Notes under the pieces: model-generated
The model's input: the letters and a program-made list of their open reading frames with translations, nothing else
What the model was told of the DNA's origin: nothing
Database searches by the model: none
Program-made: the position numbers and the translations under genes
NCBI RefSeq assembly: GCF_010993775.1
Contig: NZ_WOTO01000025.1
Coordinates: 53,765-117,764 of the forward strand
DNA: 64,000 nucleotides
Source: Fodinicola feengrottensis
GTDB taxonomy: Bacteria > Actinomycetota > Actinomycetes > Mycobacteriales > HKI-0501
Direction: 5' to 3'
Part shown: positions 1 to 9,666 of the stretch, in pieces
How positions within the stretch are numbered: position 1 is the first letter of the stretch
How the letters are laid out: each line of letters opens with the position of its first letter

Positions 1-604
1 TGGGAACGAAAACCTCGGAGGCGACACAGTCGTGGCTGCCGGTGCCGCGCAGGCCGCCGGTGTGCCAGGTGTCAAGGACCTCCAGCTCTGCCTTCGGAAT
101 CGTCGCGACCCGAAGAACCGGCTTACTGTCCTTGCTCTGCAACATGAATCCGACACTCAGCCACTGCGCATGCGGGATGCCGCTGCAGAAGGCCCACTGG
201 CCGGACACGACGACCCCACCGTCGACTGCGCGGCCGGTGCCCCGCGGCGCCCACACGCCGGCGGCGACGGTCGACGGATCGCCGAACACTTCCCGCGCGC
301 CTTCGGCGGGCAGGTACGCCGAGAGCAGGCTGCTCGTCACCGCGATGGAGACGCACCATCCTGCGGACGCGTCACCGCGCGCCACCACCTCCGCCGTCTC
401 AAGACTCGCCGCTGGCGGCAACTCCGGTCCGCCCAGCCCGCCGGCGACGCCGGACCGGAGCAGTCCCGCGGTGACCAGCCGGTCCACCAACTCCGGCGGC
501 AGTGACCGCTGCTGCTCGGTGACGGCGGCGAGCGACCGGGCCAACCCGGCACATTCGTACGCGGCGGCGAAGAACTTGTCGTACTCGGTGCCGATGGTCA
601 CCAC
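1..604 (-). CDS. Acyl-CoA dehydrogenase-like flavoprotein (C-terminus outside window)
   Basis: The visible N-terminal 200 residues read cleanly in one frame and fit the acyl-CoA dehydrogenase / HsaA-like flavin monooxygenase superfamily: an N-terminal helical domain with the LPPELVDRLVTAGLLR pattern, a GDASAGWCVSIA segment and the start of the middle beta domain (GQWAFCSGIPHAQW). Family members act on acyl-CoAs or, as two-component FMNH2 oxygenases, on aromatics; the substrate-deciding C-terminus is missing. Tandem GTG codons at 604 and 601 follow a GAGAGG ribosome site, so the start is one of these. It is separated from its neighbour by a terminator and probably belongs to a unit left of the window. 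Confidence 0.7.
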   Translation of the reverse strand, partial: MVTIGTEYDKFFAAAYECAGLARSLAAVTEQQRSLPPELVDRLVTAGLLRSGVAGGLGGPELPPAASLETAEVVARGDASAGWCVSIAVTSSLLSAYLPAEGAREVFGDPSTVAAGVWAPRGTGRAVDGGVVVSGQWAFCSGIPHAQWLSVGFMLQSKDSKPVLRVATIPKAELEVLDTWHTGGLRGTGSHDCVASEVFVP

Positions 605-695
605 GGTTCCTCTCCGTCGGTTCATTCTCCTTACTGGTTCAGTTTCGTTACCGACTCGCTCGTTGTCAACCCCGAGCGCGGGTCAGAGCGCAAAC

Positions 696-734
696 AAGAA
701 GCCGCCAGCCCGCGTCTGGGGCTGGCGGCTTCTT
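696..734 (-). terminator. Strong intrinsic-type hairpin
   Basis: A perfect 16-bp stem (AAGAAGCCGCCAGCCC and its complement) with a 6-7-nt loop lies 13 bases beyond the stop of the gene ending at 747. There is no long T-tract, as is usual in actinomycetes. Confidence 0.8.
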
Positions 735-746
735 GGCGAATGCCGG

Positions 747-1418
747 CTAACTAGTACTCTGTTTTGAGCCCGCCAACTGACTTGTCCGGTGGGACAGTTT
801 GTCACCGGCCGACTTTGTCTTGTCGGCAGCGGTCTGCGCGGCTCCCGATATCGTGTTCGCGGTTTTGTCCGCCGCCGATGAGGCTTGGGAGGCCGCAGTC
901 TGCGCTGCCGCCGCTGCTTTCTGGGCGACCGCCTCCCCAGTGGTCCCCCACTCGCTTTCGGCCAGCGGCATGCCGTACTGGTCGAACATCTCTTCTCCGC
1001 GTCGAGCCAGCAGGGCCGCTCCCAGCGCGCCAGCGGCCGCCCCGATCGCGAACGCGCCGACAACTACCGGCCACCGACTGGGCATCTTTTCGCCTTGCAC
1101 TGCCAGAACTGCTCTCTTGGTACGACGCTTTGCCTCACCTGCGACGTTTTTCGCGTCCTTGCGAGCCACATCGGCCTTCTTCTGCCACTTTCGAGTCGCC
1201 TTCTTGGCGGACTTCGCGTGGGCGCTCTGCGCCTGAACGGCCGCCTCCACCACTGGCGCGAGGCTGGCCAACAGCTGGTCGACTCGCGGTTTCACCGCGT
1301 CCCGCGCGTTCGTCACAGCGGCGCTGGCCGCGTTCTCCCAGTGGCCCACACCCGTACCGAATTCGGCCGAGATCTCCGCGGCCCGCTCACGGGTCGACGA
1401 CTTGCTACCGAAAGACAT
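747..1418 (-). CDS. Ala/Lys-rich single-span membrane protein
   Basis: This 223-residue protein is not assigned to a function. The first ~115 residues are charged and helical (Lys/Arg/Ala-rich). One hydrophobic span (WPVVVGAFAIGAAAGALGAALLA, about residues 117-139) is followed by an Ala/Thr/Ser/Lys tail with AxxAADKT-type repeats resembling LEA/histone-like low-complexity helices. The start is supported by a GAGGAGG ribosome site directly upstream. A SigB-type promoter 80 bases upstream and the neighbouring stress genes suggest an envelope or desiccation stress role, which is inference. Confidence 0.65.
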   Translation of the reverse strand: MSFGSKSSTRERAAEISAEFGTGVGHWENAASAAVTNARDAVKPRVDQLLASLAPVVEAAVQAQSAHAKSAKKATRKWQKKADVARKDAKNVAGEAKRRTKRAVLAVQGEKMPSRWPVVVGAFAIGAAAGALGAALLARRGEEMFDQYGMPLAESEWGTTGEAVAQKAAAAAQTAASQASSAADKTANTISGAAQTAADKTKSAGDKLSHRTSQLAGSKQSTS

Positions 1419-1500
1419 CTGGCCTCCTCTTTCTTCAACATATCAACACTTGTATTGCCGGGTACGTTCCAGCCGCACTGATGGAACGCCCATCAGCTGA

Positions 1501-1525
1501 GTACCACCTCAGCCAGGTTCTAAAC
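1501..1525 (-). promoter_or_regulatory. SigB-type promoter candidate
   Basis: On the minus strand the sequence reads GTTT-N15-TGGTAC, close to the actinobacterial SigB/SigF consensus (GNNT/GTTT-N14-16-GGGTAY). It precedes the gene starting at 1418 with about 75 bases of leader. Confidence 0.4.
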
Positions 1526-1627
1526 CCGAAATATCCTGGGGGGCCTGTCGTCACAATTGCCGGTGACTTGCGTGCCGAGAACGAGCAGACCGAATACGAC
1601 GAGGTGCGTGAGGAAAGTCTCGGCCCG

Positions 1628-2027
1628 CTATATGGTCCGCCTGTAACGGATCCGCCGCGCCTGCACAGGCAAAGCGAGACGGCCGATAATCGCGGTCAGC
1701 GCCGCGCCGATGATCAACCAGAGAATCGCGGCCAGGCCCTGATTGCAGCAGCACCTGCATTTTGGCGTCCCCTGGGGTGAAAAGATCGCTTAGTCCCAGT
1801 GTGATCGCGCCGGACCAGCTGGCGATGAACTGCGCGAAGCCATTTCCGCCATTCGCCGATCCCAGGACCAGCAGGATATGGATGGCCAGCACGACCGCGA
1901 ACAACGTACAGATGGCGCTGATAACCGTACACATCGCCCGTACGGCCCTGATTTTCCCATAGCCGTCGTCCACCACCTCGGTCTGTTCGACGACGGGCTG
2001 CTGCGGTACGGGATCACGGTAGGTCAT
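1628..2027 (-). CDS. Small membrane protein, two hydrophobic segments (frameshifted)
   Basis: Starting at an ATG with an AAGGAA ribosome site, the protein has a short Pro/Val-rich cytosolic head, a hydrophobic segment (about residues 24-46) and a conserved-looking loop ending DLFTPGDAKMQVLL. One base slip near 1745-1750 then moves into a frame giving a second hydrophobic segment (GLAAILWLIIGAALTAIIG) and a basic tail with stop at 1628. About 132 residues when repaired. The function is unknown. A near-perfect SigB-type promoter lies upstream. Confidence 0.6.
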
Positions 2028-2080
2028 TTCCTTGCATCCAATCGGCAGGGGATCCGGACGAACGCGGGTTTCCCAGGTGG

Positions 2081-2106
2081 ATACCCGCGGCAACCGATCC
2101 TCAACC
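2081..2106 (-). promoter_or_regulatory. SigB-type promoter, full consensus match
   Basis: The minus strand reads GGTT-N16-GGGTAT, matching GNNT-N14-16-GGGTAY at every specified position, about 54 bases upstream of the ATG at 2027. Confidence 0.5.
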
Positions 2107-2230
2107 GTGCGGAGATTCATCCCTTCAATCTGCTGCTCAACCGCTACTGCCCATAACCGTGCGGAGGTTTGCCTCGCGACCACAGCCCGACCCCACGAGT
2201 CACCCTTCTTTTCACCGTCACCGTGGAGAT

Positions 2231-2651
2231 TCAGCGCCGCACCTTGACCGCCTGAATGTGCAGGGCCGCGATGCCACCGCCGACATCGGTCAGCCAACTC
2301 CGGACCGAGTCGGCCACCGCCGTCAACACCCGCCACCCGAAGCCCGTCGTGCTTTGCGCTGTGACATCGTTCGTCCGCACCGAGGCCGTCACCGTCAGCG
2401 CGCCGGCCGTCATTTCGAAGCGGCAGACCAGTTTCCGCGTCGCTGATGGCTCTCGCGACCATCGTCGAGCACAACTCGTCGACGATCATGGTGATGTCCG
2501 ACACGGCGTCGAACTCGAATTCCTGCTGGACCGCGATCGTGCCCGCCACCGCCCGCATGACCGGCAACTGGCTCGGCCTCGCCGGCACCGACATTTCGAC
2601 TACATGATCGCGATCCTGCGGTCGGATCAGCTGCTTGCGGTGTGTCGGCAT
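2231..2651 (-). CDS. Anti-sigma-factor-like HATPase (RsbW/SpoIIAB type), frameshifted
   Basis: The N-terminal half reads MPTHRK..., with a VSDITMIVDELCSTMV segment that sits where RsbW/SpoIIAB kinases have their N-box. The C-terminal half, ending WLTDVGGGIAALHI, lies in another frame; one base slip near 2415-2420 joins them into about 139 residues, the usual size. The conserved N-box Asn is not evident (Ser-Thr instead), so ATP binding may be weak. In this family such proteins bind SigB/SigF-type sigma factors; the surrounding promoters fit, but no sigma gene is adjacent. A GGAAGGGGG ribosome site supports the start. Confidence 0.6.
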
Positions 2652-2695
2652 CGGTGGTCGCCCCCTTCCACGGTCGTCATGGTGTCGCTCTTGGG

Positions 2696-2720
2696 TTACC
2701 CGGACGTGAGCCGCTCAATC
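2696..2720 (-). promoter_or_regulatory. SigB-type promoter candidate upstream of anti-sigma gene
   Basis: The minus strand reads GATT-N15-GGGTAA, one mismatch from GNNT-N14-16-GGGTAY. An autoregulated anti-sigma gene under its own sigma factor is a common arrangement in this family. Confidence 0.35.
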
Positions 2721-2801
2721 ACGCAGATAGGGCAAAACCTGTTTCCGACAAACGGATCCAATCGCGCACCGAGGACATACCTCGCCACTTTTGGCTACCA
2801 G

Positions 2802-2826
2802 GTTTGATTCTCGCCACCCGTGGTAC
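2802..2826 (+). promoter_or_regulatory. SigB-type promoter; transcript probably leaderless
   Basis: GTTT-N15-TGGTAC ends 9 bases before the ATG at 2836. Transcription would start at or next to the start codon, and no ribosome site is visible, so a leaderless mRNA is likely. Confidence 0.4.
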
Positions 2827-2835
2827 CCGGTTGTC

Positions 2836-2994
2836 ATGCCTCTTCTCATCATCGTTCTCGTACTGGCACTGCTCCTGGGCGGAGCGGGTTTCGCGCTCCA
2901 CGCACTCTGGTATATCGCGGCGATCGTCCTCGTGGTGTGGATCGTCGGATTCTTCGTCCGCGTCGCCGGCGGCTCCCGCTGGTATCGCTGGTAA
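2836..2994 (+). CDS. Small hydrophobic stress protein (lmo0937-like family)
   Basis: The 52-residue protein MPLLIIVLVLALLLGG... has two membrane segments and a GGSRWYRW end. It closely resembles the short 'hydrophobic proteins' found throughout actinomycetes, usually stress-inducible and of unknown function. The ATG at 2836 is preferred over an upstream TTG because the promoter-like sequence would otherwise lie inside the gene. Confidence 0.75.
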   Translation: MPLLIIVLVLALLLGGAGFALHALWYIAAIVLVVWIVGFFVRVAGGSRWYRW

Positions 2995-3026
2995 CCAACC
3001 ATCGACCGGCCGCCGACCCCAACAGG

Positions 3027-3059
3027 TGCCCGGCCATCGCTACCCGCGATGGCCGGGCA
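3027..3059 (+). terminator. Hairpin terminator
   Basis: A perfect 14-bp stem (TGCCCGGCCATCGC) with loop TACCC sits 32 bases after the stop of the small hydrophobic protein, between convergent genes, so it can serve both. Confidence 0.8.
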
Positions 3060-3219
3060 TCGCTCTGACCGACGAGAAATCCTTGACTCATCAAATACCT
3101 GATTTGTACGGCTAAAAGCCCGGTTGCATCGGGAAATCCCTACAGTTGCGCGGCAATATCAGCACTCACCGTGTGTCTTGCGCGAAACCCGCTGTTATTG
3201 TCGCGCTTCGATGGCTCAC

Positions 3220-6200
3220 TCAGTCGCTGATGCGGGGTGTTGCACGTCCGCCCAGGTGCACGTAGCGCTCCCCGGTGGGCAACGAATAAAACGTCACCGG
3301 CGTCCAGGTCCGCAGCCCCGGCCGCCGGATCACGAACAGGTTGCCGGATCCATCAGCGGGCATCAGGTCGTGTTCCACGACGGGGTCGGGTTCGAGGTCG
3401 GCGAGCGGTCCGGTCACCGTGGTACGCAAGATGGGCTTTCCGTCGCGTACGAACACATCCACCCGGCAACTGGCCCGCTCGTAACGTCCCAGGTGCGGCG
3501 TGGTGTCGACGTTCACCGGCTCGGCGGCCGGGCCCAGCGGTTCGGGCATCGCGACGCCGGCCAGCTCCGCGAAGATCTCACGATAGAGGTCCTCGTACAG
3601 GTCGCGACTGTTGCCGCCGTTGGTGAGCAGGGTGACCGCCAGCCCCTGCGCGTCGGCAGCACCCGCAGGAAGGCGTCCTGACCGATGGTCCTGCCGTCGT
3701 GGCCGATCAGCCGGTGGCCGTCCCACTCCATCCGGAGCCAGCCCAGGCCCACGAATCCCCGAGAGTGTGCTTGTCGGGCAGGTCGACCTGATGCGCGGCC
3801 ATTGCCGCCACGGCCTGTTCGCTGAGCACCCGGGTCCCGTCCGCCGCGAGACCGCCGGCCAAGTGCATCCGTACGAACGCCAGCACGTCGGCGGCGGTCG
3901 TGGTGATCAGCCCGGCCGGGCCGACTGAGCGCGGGAGGCACCACACCGGCGCGGCCTCGCCATCGGCGAGGTGAGGTGACCGACGGCGGCTCGCTGCAGC
4001 AGCGCCTCCTCCGGCAACGTGACCGCTCGTTCGAGGCCAAGCGGCGTGAAGATTCGCGCGCGCATCGCGGCATCCCAGGTGTCGCCGGTGAGCTTCTCGA
4101 TCACCCGGCCAGCGAGGACGAACCCGGAGTTGCAGTACGACCAGGTGGCGCCGATCGGGTGGTTCTGTGCGGCTTTGTCGAGCTGGGAGACGTACGCCTC
4201 CACGCAGTCATCACCCCGGCCGGTGTCGGTGAACACGTCGCCGTCGATACCGCTGGTATGGTATGGGTGAGCAGGTGCCGCATCGTCACCCGTCTGGCGG
4301 CCTCAGGATCGGCCAGCCGCACCTCGGGCAGCACTTCGACAATCGGCGCGTCCAGGTCGAGCTTGCCCTCGTCAACCAGCTGCAACACCGCTGTCGCCGT
4401 CCACACCTTGCCGATTGAGCCGATCTGGAAGACGGTGTCGGTGGTGACCGGCACGCCGGTGCTGGCGTGCTCGTTCACCACGCCGTACGCGGCTTCGACC
4501 AGCTCATCCTCACCACCAGGCCCCAGTCGCAAAATACCCAACGTCGCACCGGGTACGCGGTGCCGCTCGGCCAGCTCGTCCAACCGGCGCTGCCAGTGGC
4601 CCGCGTCGATCCGCGCCGGACGCCGTCCCGCGTACTGCTGCACCCAGTCGGCGACCCGGTGGTTGAAGTCGAGCCGATGCGACGGCCGCCCGTCCAGGAC
4701 GAACGAATGCGAGGCGTCCGGGTAAAGCACCAGCCTGGTGGGTACGGCCCGCTCCAGCAGCGCCGAATACCACTGCTGGGCCTGACCGACCGGACACCGT
4801 AGGTCCGCGACACCCTGCAGGATCAGCGTGGGCGTACGAACCTGGTCGACCTGGCTCAACGGCGACATCGCCTCGTACTGGCTCGCGCGCTGCCACGGCG
4901 GCCCACCGAACTCGTACGTCGCCAGGTAGTGGCCCATGTCCGAGGTGCCGACCATGCTGGTCAGGTCACTCACCGGACCGCCCGCGACGGCGGCCGCGAA
5001 GCGCTGGTCGCGGCTGGTGAGGTAGCAGGTCATGAACCCGCCGTAGCTGTAGCCGGCGACCGCGAGCCGCTCCGGATCGGCGGTGCCGTCGGCGACGAGC
5101 TCGTCCAGCGGTTCCAGGAAGTCCTTCGCGTCCGCGATCCCCCCCCCACCCGCTCAGCCCGGCCTGGTAAAACCGCTCACCGTAGCCGTCGCTCGCGCGC
5201 GGGTTGAGCAGCAGAAACGGTCCAGCCACGGGCCGCCAGCTCCTGGTGGTAGAGGTGGGCCTCGTCGGCGGCGCCGCTCCAAGCGTTGTGGGGGCCGCCG
5301 TGGATGTCCAGCAGCAATGGCTGCGGCTCGGCCGCCGCTGGGTCACGAACCAGCCAGCCGTGTACGCGAGTGCCGTCGGAGATGCCGAATTCGCGCTCGA
5401 TCCGCTCAAACGGCTCTACCTCGGACAGTTCTGACCCGTGCGTGGTGCACACACGCGTACCACCGCTGTCGACGATGGCGATCTCACCGAACGACGTTGG
5501 CGTGCTGAGCACGGTCGCGACCACCTCGCCGGCGGCCGAGAGGTCCGACACGCTTTGGCGCCGTCCGCCGAGAACGCGGCGCGGCTCTCCTCCGGACACG
5601 TCCACGGCGTAGAGGTGGGTGTAACCGCGGTCTCGTACGCAGAACGTCACGGTCTGGCCCACCACCTGCGGCAATCCGCCCGGGTAGCCAAGGCTGCCTG
5701 GCATCACGTTGCGGTCCAGAGCGGCTGCGAGATTGAGCGGCTCAAATCCGTCGTCGAGGGCTATCCGCCACAGCCCCGCGTGCCCGACCGGGCAGCCCAG
5801 CGTTGCGGAGACGAGCAGCGCTCGTCCGTCCGCGGTCCAGGTGACAGTGTCGGCGATCGCGTCGGCGGGGCCGACCCTGCTTGGCGTCGCCTGCGGATCC
5901 ACCGCGTCGATGACGTAGACCGGCGCTGTGAAGGTCAGGTCGGCCGCGGTCCGCGCGGCGTACGCGAGCTGGGCACCATCCGGCGACCAGGCCGGATCGC
6001 TCGCGTACGAGTCGCCGCTGGTCACCTGACGACACGTCCGGTCGGCCACGTCGAACACATGGACCTGCGTACGCGTCGTACCCAAGAGCCCGGCGCCGTC
6101 CGCTTGATAGTCGATGCGGTCAGCGACGATCGGCGCGCGCGTACGCCGGTCATTCTCACCGACCGGCGCGCTGAACGCGATGCGACCGCAGTCCGGGCTC

Positions 6201-6556
6201 CACATTGGGGTAGCCGCGCCCAACGGCAGTGTCGTCAGTTGTTCCGGCTCGCCGCCTTCCATCGGGAGCACCCAAAGCTGCGCCGGACCGTCAGTGGCCC
6301 GCAAGAACGCAATGCGGCTGCCGTCTGGCGACCACACCGGCGCGGTATCGGACGAGCCGTACGTCAGGCGGCACGGCTCAGTGCCGCCGTCCGGCGACAC
6401 CCGCCACAGCGAACGCACGTCCCGGTCCGCGTCGATATCGGCCGTACGCAGCACATAAACGAGGTCGGTGCCGTCCAGAGACAGCGCCGGCCGCTCCGGA
6501 ACGGCGATGCGGGCAAGGTCGTCGATCCGCAGGCGTCGGGTCACGATGTCATGCAT
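3220..6556 (-). CDS. S9 prolyl-oligopeptidase-like hydrolase fused to a beta-lactamase-fold serine hydrolase
   Basis: About 1,110 residues when repaired. Residues ~1-420 form a TolB-like propeller (repeated WSPDGxxIAF/LAY). Residues ~430-640 are the S9 catalytic domain with nucleophile motif GYSYGGF and an acid/His region ending DASHSF. In the same open frame at 4.6-4.4 kb the protein runs directly into a serine beta-lactamase-like domain with the SxxK motif (GSIGKVW), a YCNSG motif and a C-terminal lipocalin-like tail (3.7-3.2 kb). The junction lies inside one uninterrupted frame, so the fusion is real. At least six slips occur elsewhere, for example T-run near 5215, C8 run near 5141-5148, a duplicated 5-mer ATACC near 4258, and sites near 3.95, 3.76 and 3.70 kb. 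Likely cytosolic peptide or ester hydrolase; no signal peptide seen. Confidence 0.75.
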
Positions 6557-6945
6557 ATCGCGACCCGGCAGGATTCGCCGGCCAAACGCCTGTGACCGCG
6601 GTCAAGATGCCACGTTCCTTTTTGCAAGCGACTGTCACATTTTTCGTGCCACTGGACAGGAACCGGCCCATCGACTGCAGCACAATGTCCCGCACTCGAC
6701 GGGAGCGCCGCGAAGTTGATGTAGCTCCCCCACGAAATTCACCCATTCGAACAGCTGTACGATACGGGGTGGGTTGGGTGGGTGGTGTGGCTGCTCACCG
6801 AGCCGCCGCCCCACCCCGAAAACCAACGACCTGGCGTGGCCGGCCTGAGCGGCGCGCGGCCATCCGGGCGAAAAAGGCTTTGGCAGAAAGAGGTTCGGCT
6901 GATACCGTACGCCGGACTGTGACGCCGTCTGAGGAGGTGAGACCC
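6557..6945. other. Intergenic region, divergent promoters expected
   Basis: No credible gene. It separates the minus-strand hydrolase from the plus-strand GNAT unit and holds a G-quadruplex-type motif (separate entry). I could not pick promoters with confidence. Confidence 0.5.
6766..6782 (+). promoter_or_regulatory. Intergenic G-quadruplex motif
   Basis: GGGGTGGGTTGGGTGGG has four G3+ runs with loops of 1, 2 and 1 bases, a textbook stable quadruplex pattern, in a non-coding promoter region. Confidence 0.5.
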
Positions 6946-7005
6946 ATGCGAGTTGTATCGATGTGGGTGCTCCTTCCGTCCGTCACGGCCGGGCGATTGA
7001 CGTAG
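6946..7005 (+). CDS. Candidate 19-residue small ORF / leader
   Basis: ATG follows an excellent ribosome site (GAGGAGGTGAG) and encodes MRVVSMWVLLPSVTAGRLT, ending 51 bases before the GNAT gene. It may be a translated leader that influences the GNAT/IF-1 unit. Only the ribosome site supports it. Confidence 0.35.
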   Translation: MRVVSMWVLLPSVTAGRLT

Positions 7006-7056
7006 CTGTCGCCGGGAGCGCCTGGACCACAAGGCACTCCGGAAAGGCAGCTAACC

Positions 7057-7842
7057 ATGAACTCTGTGCATTTCAGTCCGGGCACGGCAGTGATCACCCG
7101 GATCTCCGACAAACAATGGCACGCGTTGGACGACGACCGAGTGGTCGGTCGCGGTGACGTGTCACGCCGGCCCGACGGCCGGATCTTCCTCAGCATCGAC
7201 TCGTGGCATGGGGCGGTCTTCGACCAACTCGCCGCGACGATGCTGACGACCCTCCCCGCACCGCTCTACACGGTGGTCGACGAGGCTGACCTCGACCTGA
7301 CAGCAAGTTGGCAGCGGGCCGGCTTCACGACCCGGCGCCGCGAGTGGGAATACCTGGTGCCCACCGACCCGCTGGTCACCGGCCTCGACTCGGCACTTTC
7401 GCCGGAGGGCGTGCATATCGTGCCGATGGGTAAGGCGCAGGAAGGACCGCTTCGGGAGGTGTACGACGCGATTCGTGCCGAAGTCGACGCCAGCGTCGGC
7501 TGGGATTCGATGCCGGCCGAGGTGCTGGTACGGCCGGACGGGACCGTCCCGGTGGACCCGGCGAAGTACGCGGTGGCGGCCCAGTTCGATCGGTACATCG
7601 GGCTGGTGCGGGTGGTGCGGGTGACCAGGCTGCCACGGATCGGGCTGCTCGCGGTGCGGGCCGACCAGCACCGCCGGGGCATCGCCCGGGCGTTGCTGGC
7701 CCACGTGCTCGAAGCGCTGCGGCGGGCAGGGATCGAAACGGCATCGGCCGAGGTGAACGAATCCAACACGGCCGCGGTGGCATTGTTCGACAGCGTCGGC
7801 GCCGAACGTGTGAGCAGCAATCTCGAACTTGTCCGACACTGA
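7057..7842 (+). CDS. GNAT-family N-acetyltransferase
   Basis: 261 residues, intact. The C-terminal half carries a GNAT fold with the acetyl-CoA loop [15 protein letters not shown] (Q/RxxGxG/A) and the NxxAxxLF motif ([16 protein letters not shown]). The N-terminal half looks like a second, degenerate GNAT-like domain, as in tandem GNATs. The acceptor (small molecule or protein amine) is unknown. It is 17 bases upstream of an IF-1 gene and probably co-transcribed with it. Confidence 0.8.
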   Translation: MNSVHFSPGTAVITRISDKQWHALDDDRVVGRGDVSRRPDGRIFLSIDSWHGAVFDQLAATMLTTLPAPLYTVVDEADLDLTASWQRAGFTTRRREWEYLVPTDPLVTGLDSALSPEGVHIVPMGKAQEGPLREVYDAIRAEVDASVGWDSMPAEVLVRPDGTVPVDPAKYAVAAQFDRYIGLVRVVRVTRLPRIGLLAVRADQHRRGIARALLAHVLEALRRAGIETASAEVNESNTAAVALFDSVGAERVSSNLELVRH

Positions 7843-7859
7843 CTGGAAAAGAGAAAAAT

Positions 7860-8084
7860 ATGGCTAAAATAGCAAAGGGCATTGAAGTCGAAGGCACTGT
7901 CGTTGAGTGTCTACGCAACGCCACTTTTCGGGTGGAGGTGCCGAATGGGCACAAGGTGCTCGCGCACATCAGCGGCAAAATACGAAAGAACTACATCAAA
8001 ATTGTGCCGTACGACCGAGTTCTCGTGGAGCTCAGCCCGTACGACCTCACCCGCGGCCGGATCACCTTCCGCTACCGCTCCTAG
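7860..8084 (+). CDS. infA: Translation initiation factor IF-1, apparent second-type copy
   Basis: 74 residues covering the whole S1/OB fold: [28 protein letters not shown], and the closing [19 protein letters not shown]-1 binds the 30S A site during initiation. It lies outside a ribosomal-protein operon (where actinomycetes keep the main infA, next to rpmJ/rpsM) and diverges at residues such as VVECLRNAT and [10 protein letters not shown], so it is likely a paralogue. The ribosome site (GGAAAAGAG) and 17-base gap tie it to the GNAT gene. Confidence 0.9.
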   Translation: MAKIAKGIEVEGTVVECLRNATFRVEVPNGHKVLAHISGKIRKNYIKIVPYDRVLVELSPYDLTRGRITFRYRS

Positions 8085-8120
8085 TGGCGAGGCCGGTCTG
8101 ACGGCGCGGTAACAACCGGA

Positions 8121-8152
8121 CTGGGCCTCAGCGCGATGTCGCTGAGGCCCAG
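8121..8152. terminator. Bidirectional hairpin terminator
   Basis: A perfect 13-bp stem (CTGGGCCTCAGCG) with a 6-base loop lies between the convergent infA-like and PucR-like genes. Confidence 0.8.
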
Positions 8153-8232
8153 CCGCGCGCGACTGATCCAGCTGCTCAGCGACCTCGTCCAGGACGAAAC
8201 CGAGGCCGGCCGGCCAGAGCCGCTGACCGGAG

Positions 8233-9470
8233 TCAGTCGGAGATCGGCAGCTCCTGGTGCGGCCACCCGAGCAGCCGGGCGCCGGCGACCGCGACCTGCA
8301 GGGCGAGGCGGTCGTCCGGGTTGTCCACGTCGTAACCGGTCAGGACGCGGACCCGATGCAGCCGGTACGTGACGGCGCGGACGCTGAGGTGCAGCGTCTT
8401 GGCCGCCTCGGTGCTGCAGCAGCAGGCCTGGAAATAGGCCTCCAGGGTGTCCAGCAGTGGCTCAGGACCATTCTGCGCGTCGTTCAGCGGTGTCAGGATG
8501 GACCGAATCAGGTCCGCCATCGCGCAACGGTCCCGGTAAAGCACCCGGGACAGCAGCAGCCGGTCGATGTGCAGGATCCGACGGCCGCTGGACGGCCGCC
8601 ACAGGTGCAGCGCGTCGCAGGCGTCCTGGAAGGACAGTTGGACACCGGACAGGCCGGCGCGCTGCCGGCCGATGCCGGCGTGCCAGTCGTCGTCCTCTTC
8701 GCCGAGGGCCTGGTCGAGCACCCGGGCGAGGATCTTCGCGACCCGTGCCGGGGTGTCCTCGGCGGGCCGCGAAGACGCCGACGATGAACGGGTCCTTGAC
8801 CGTCACGATCAGGTCGGACTGCCCGATATCGGCGCGCAGCGCGGAATCCAGCCAGCTGACGATCCGCGAACCGGTATCCAGTTGCCGGTTGGTGGCGATC
8901 ACCGTGACGAAATGCGCGTCCGACGGCTGAAAGCCGATGAGCTCGGCCTTCTCCATCAGGGCCGGCAGGTCCAGCGTGCCGTCCAACAAGTCCGCGACAA
9001 AATCCTGGCGCAGCTTGTATTCCGAGGCGGCATGCCGCAGAAACGTGGAGCTGTGCCCGTCGGTGACCGCGTTGAGGGCGACATCTGCCGCATGCACCAC
9101 GGTGGCCGCCATCGCGGCGAGCTCGGCCGGCGGCGGCTCGCCGTCGTACGCGCTGGTGGCGAGCGAGCGTGCTGAGCTGCGCGCCCAGCGCCCGGGTGGC
9201 GGCGCTGCAGAATCTGATGACGCAACTGAGGTTGATGCCCTCCCGGGCCGCCTCGGCGCCCATCATCCGCAGCGCGGTCTCGTCCTGCTCGGACGGCAGT
9301 CGGCCGGCCAGCACCACGTCGACCAGGTTGTGCAGATAACTGGAGGCCAGCTCGGTCGCCACCCCAGGCAGTGAGGTGACCTCGTTGCGCACCGCGTGCA
9401 GCACCTTGGGCCCGAGATCACCACTCTCGTCGCGCAGTCCCTGCAATTGGACAGCCGTCTTGGAAAGCAT
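8233..9470 (-). CDS. PucR/CdaR-family transcriptional regulator (two frameshifts)
   Basis: About 412 residues when repaired. The N-terminal part is a helical sensory region, the middle a GGDEF-like/CdaR segment (PSDAHFVTVIATNRQLDTGS...SDLIVTVKDPFIVGVFA), and the end the PucR C-terminal HTH (CSTEAAKTLHLSVRAVTYRLHRVRVLTG, residues ~350-380). ATG at 9470 follows GAAGGGG. Slips lie near 9.17 and 8.74 kb. It borders the P450 operon and could control it or sense amino or purine metabolites as relatives do; no direct evidence. Confidence 0.75.
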
Positions 9471-9666
9471 TGCGTCCCCTTCCGACCTATCCCGAGATTC
9501 TACGCCCTCATATGCCCGCCGTGCTGCCATCAACGAGAACAAAATACGACGAACTGCTTACCGGAAACATATTGAAAAAGAACATAAAATTCATGAGTTA
9601 CCGCGAACAGTTGACCGAAATGGGTGGGTCCCACGTTGAAAGCTCGTTTATTTTCCCGCAATAGGG

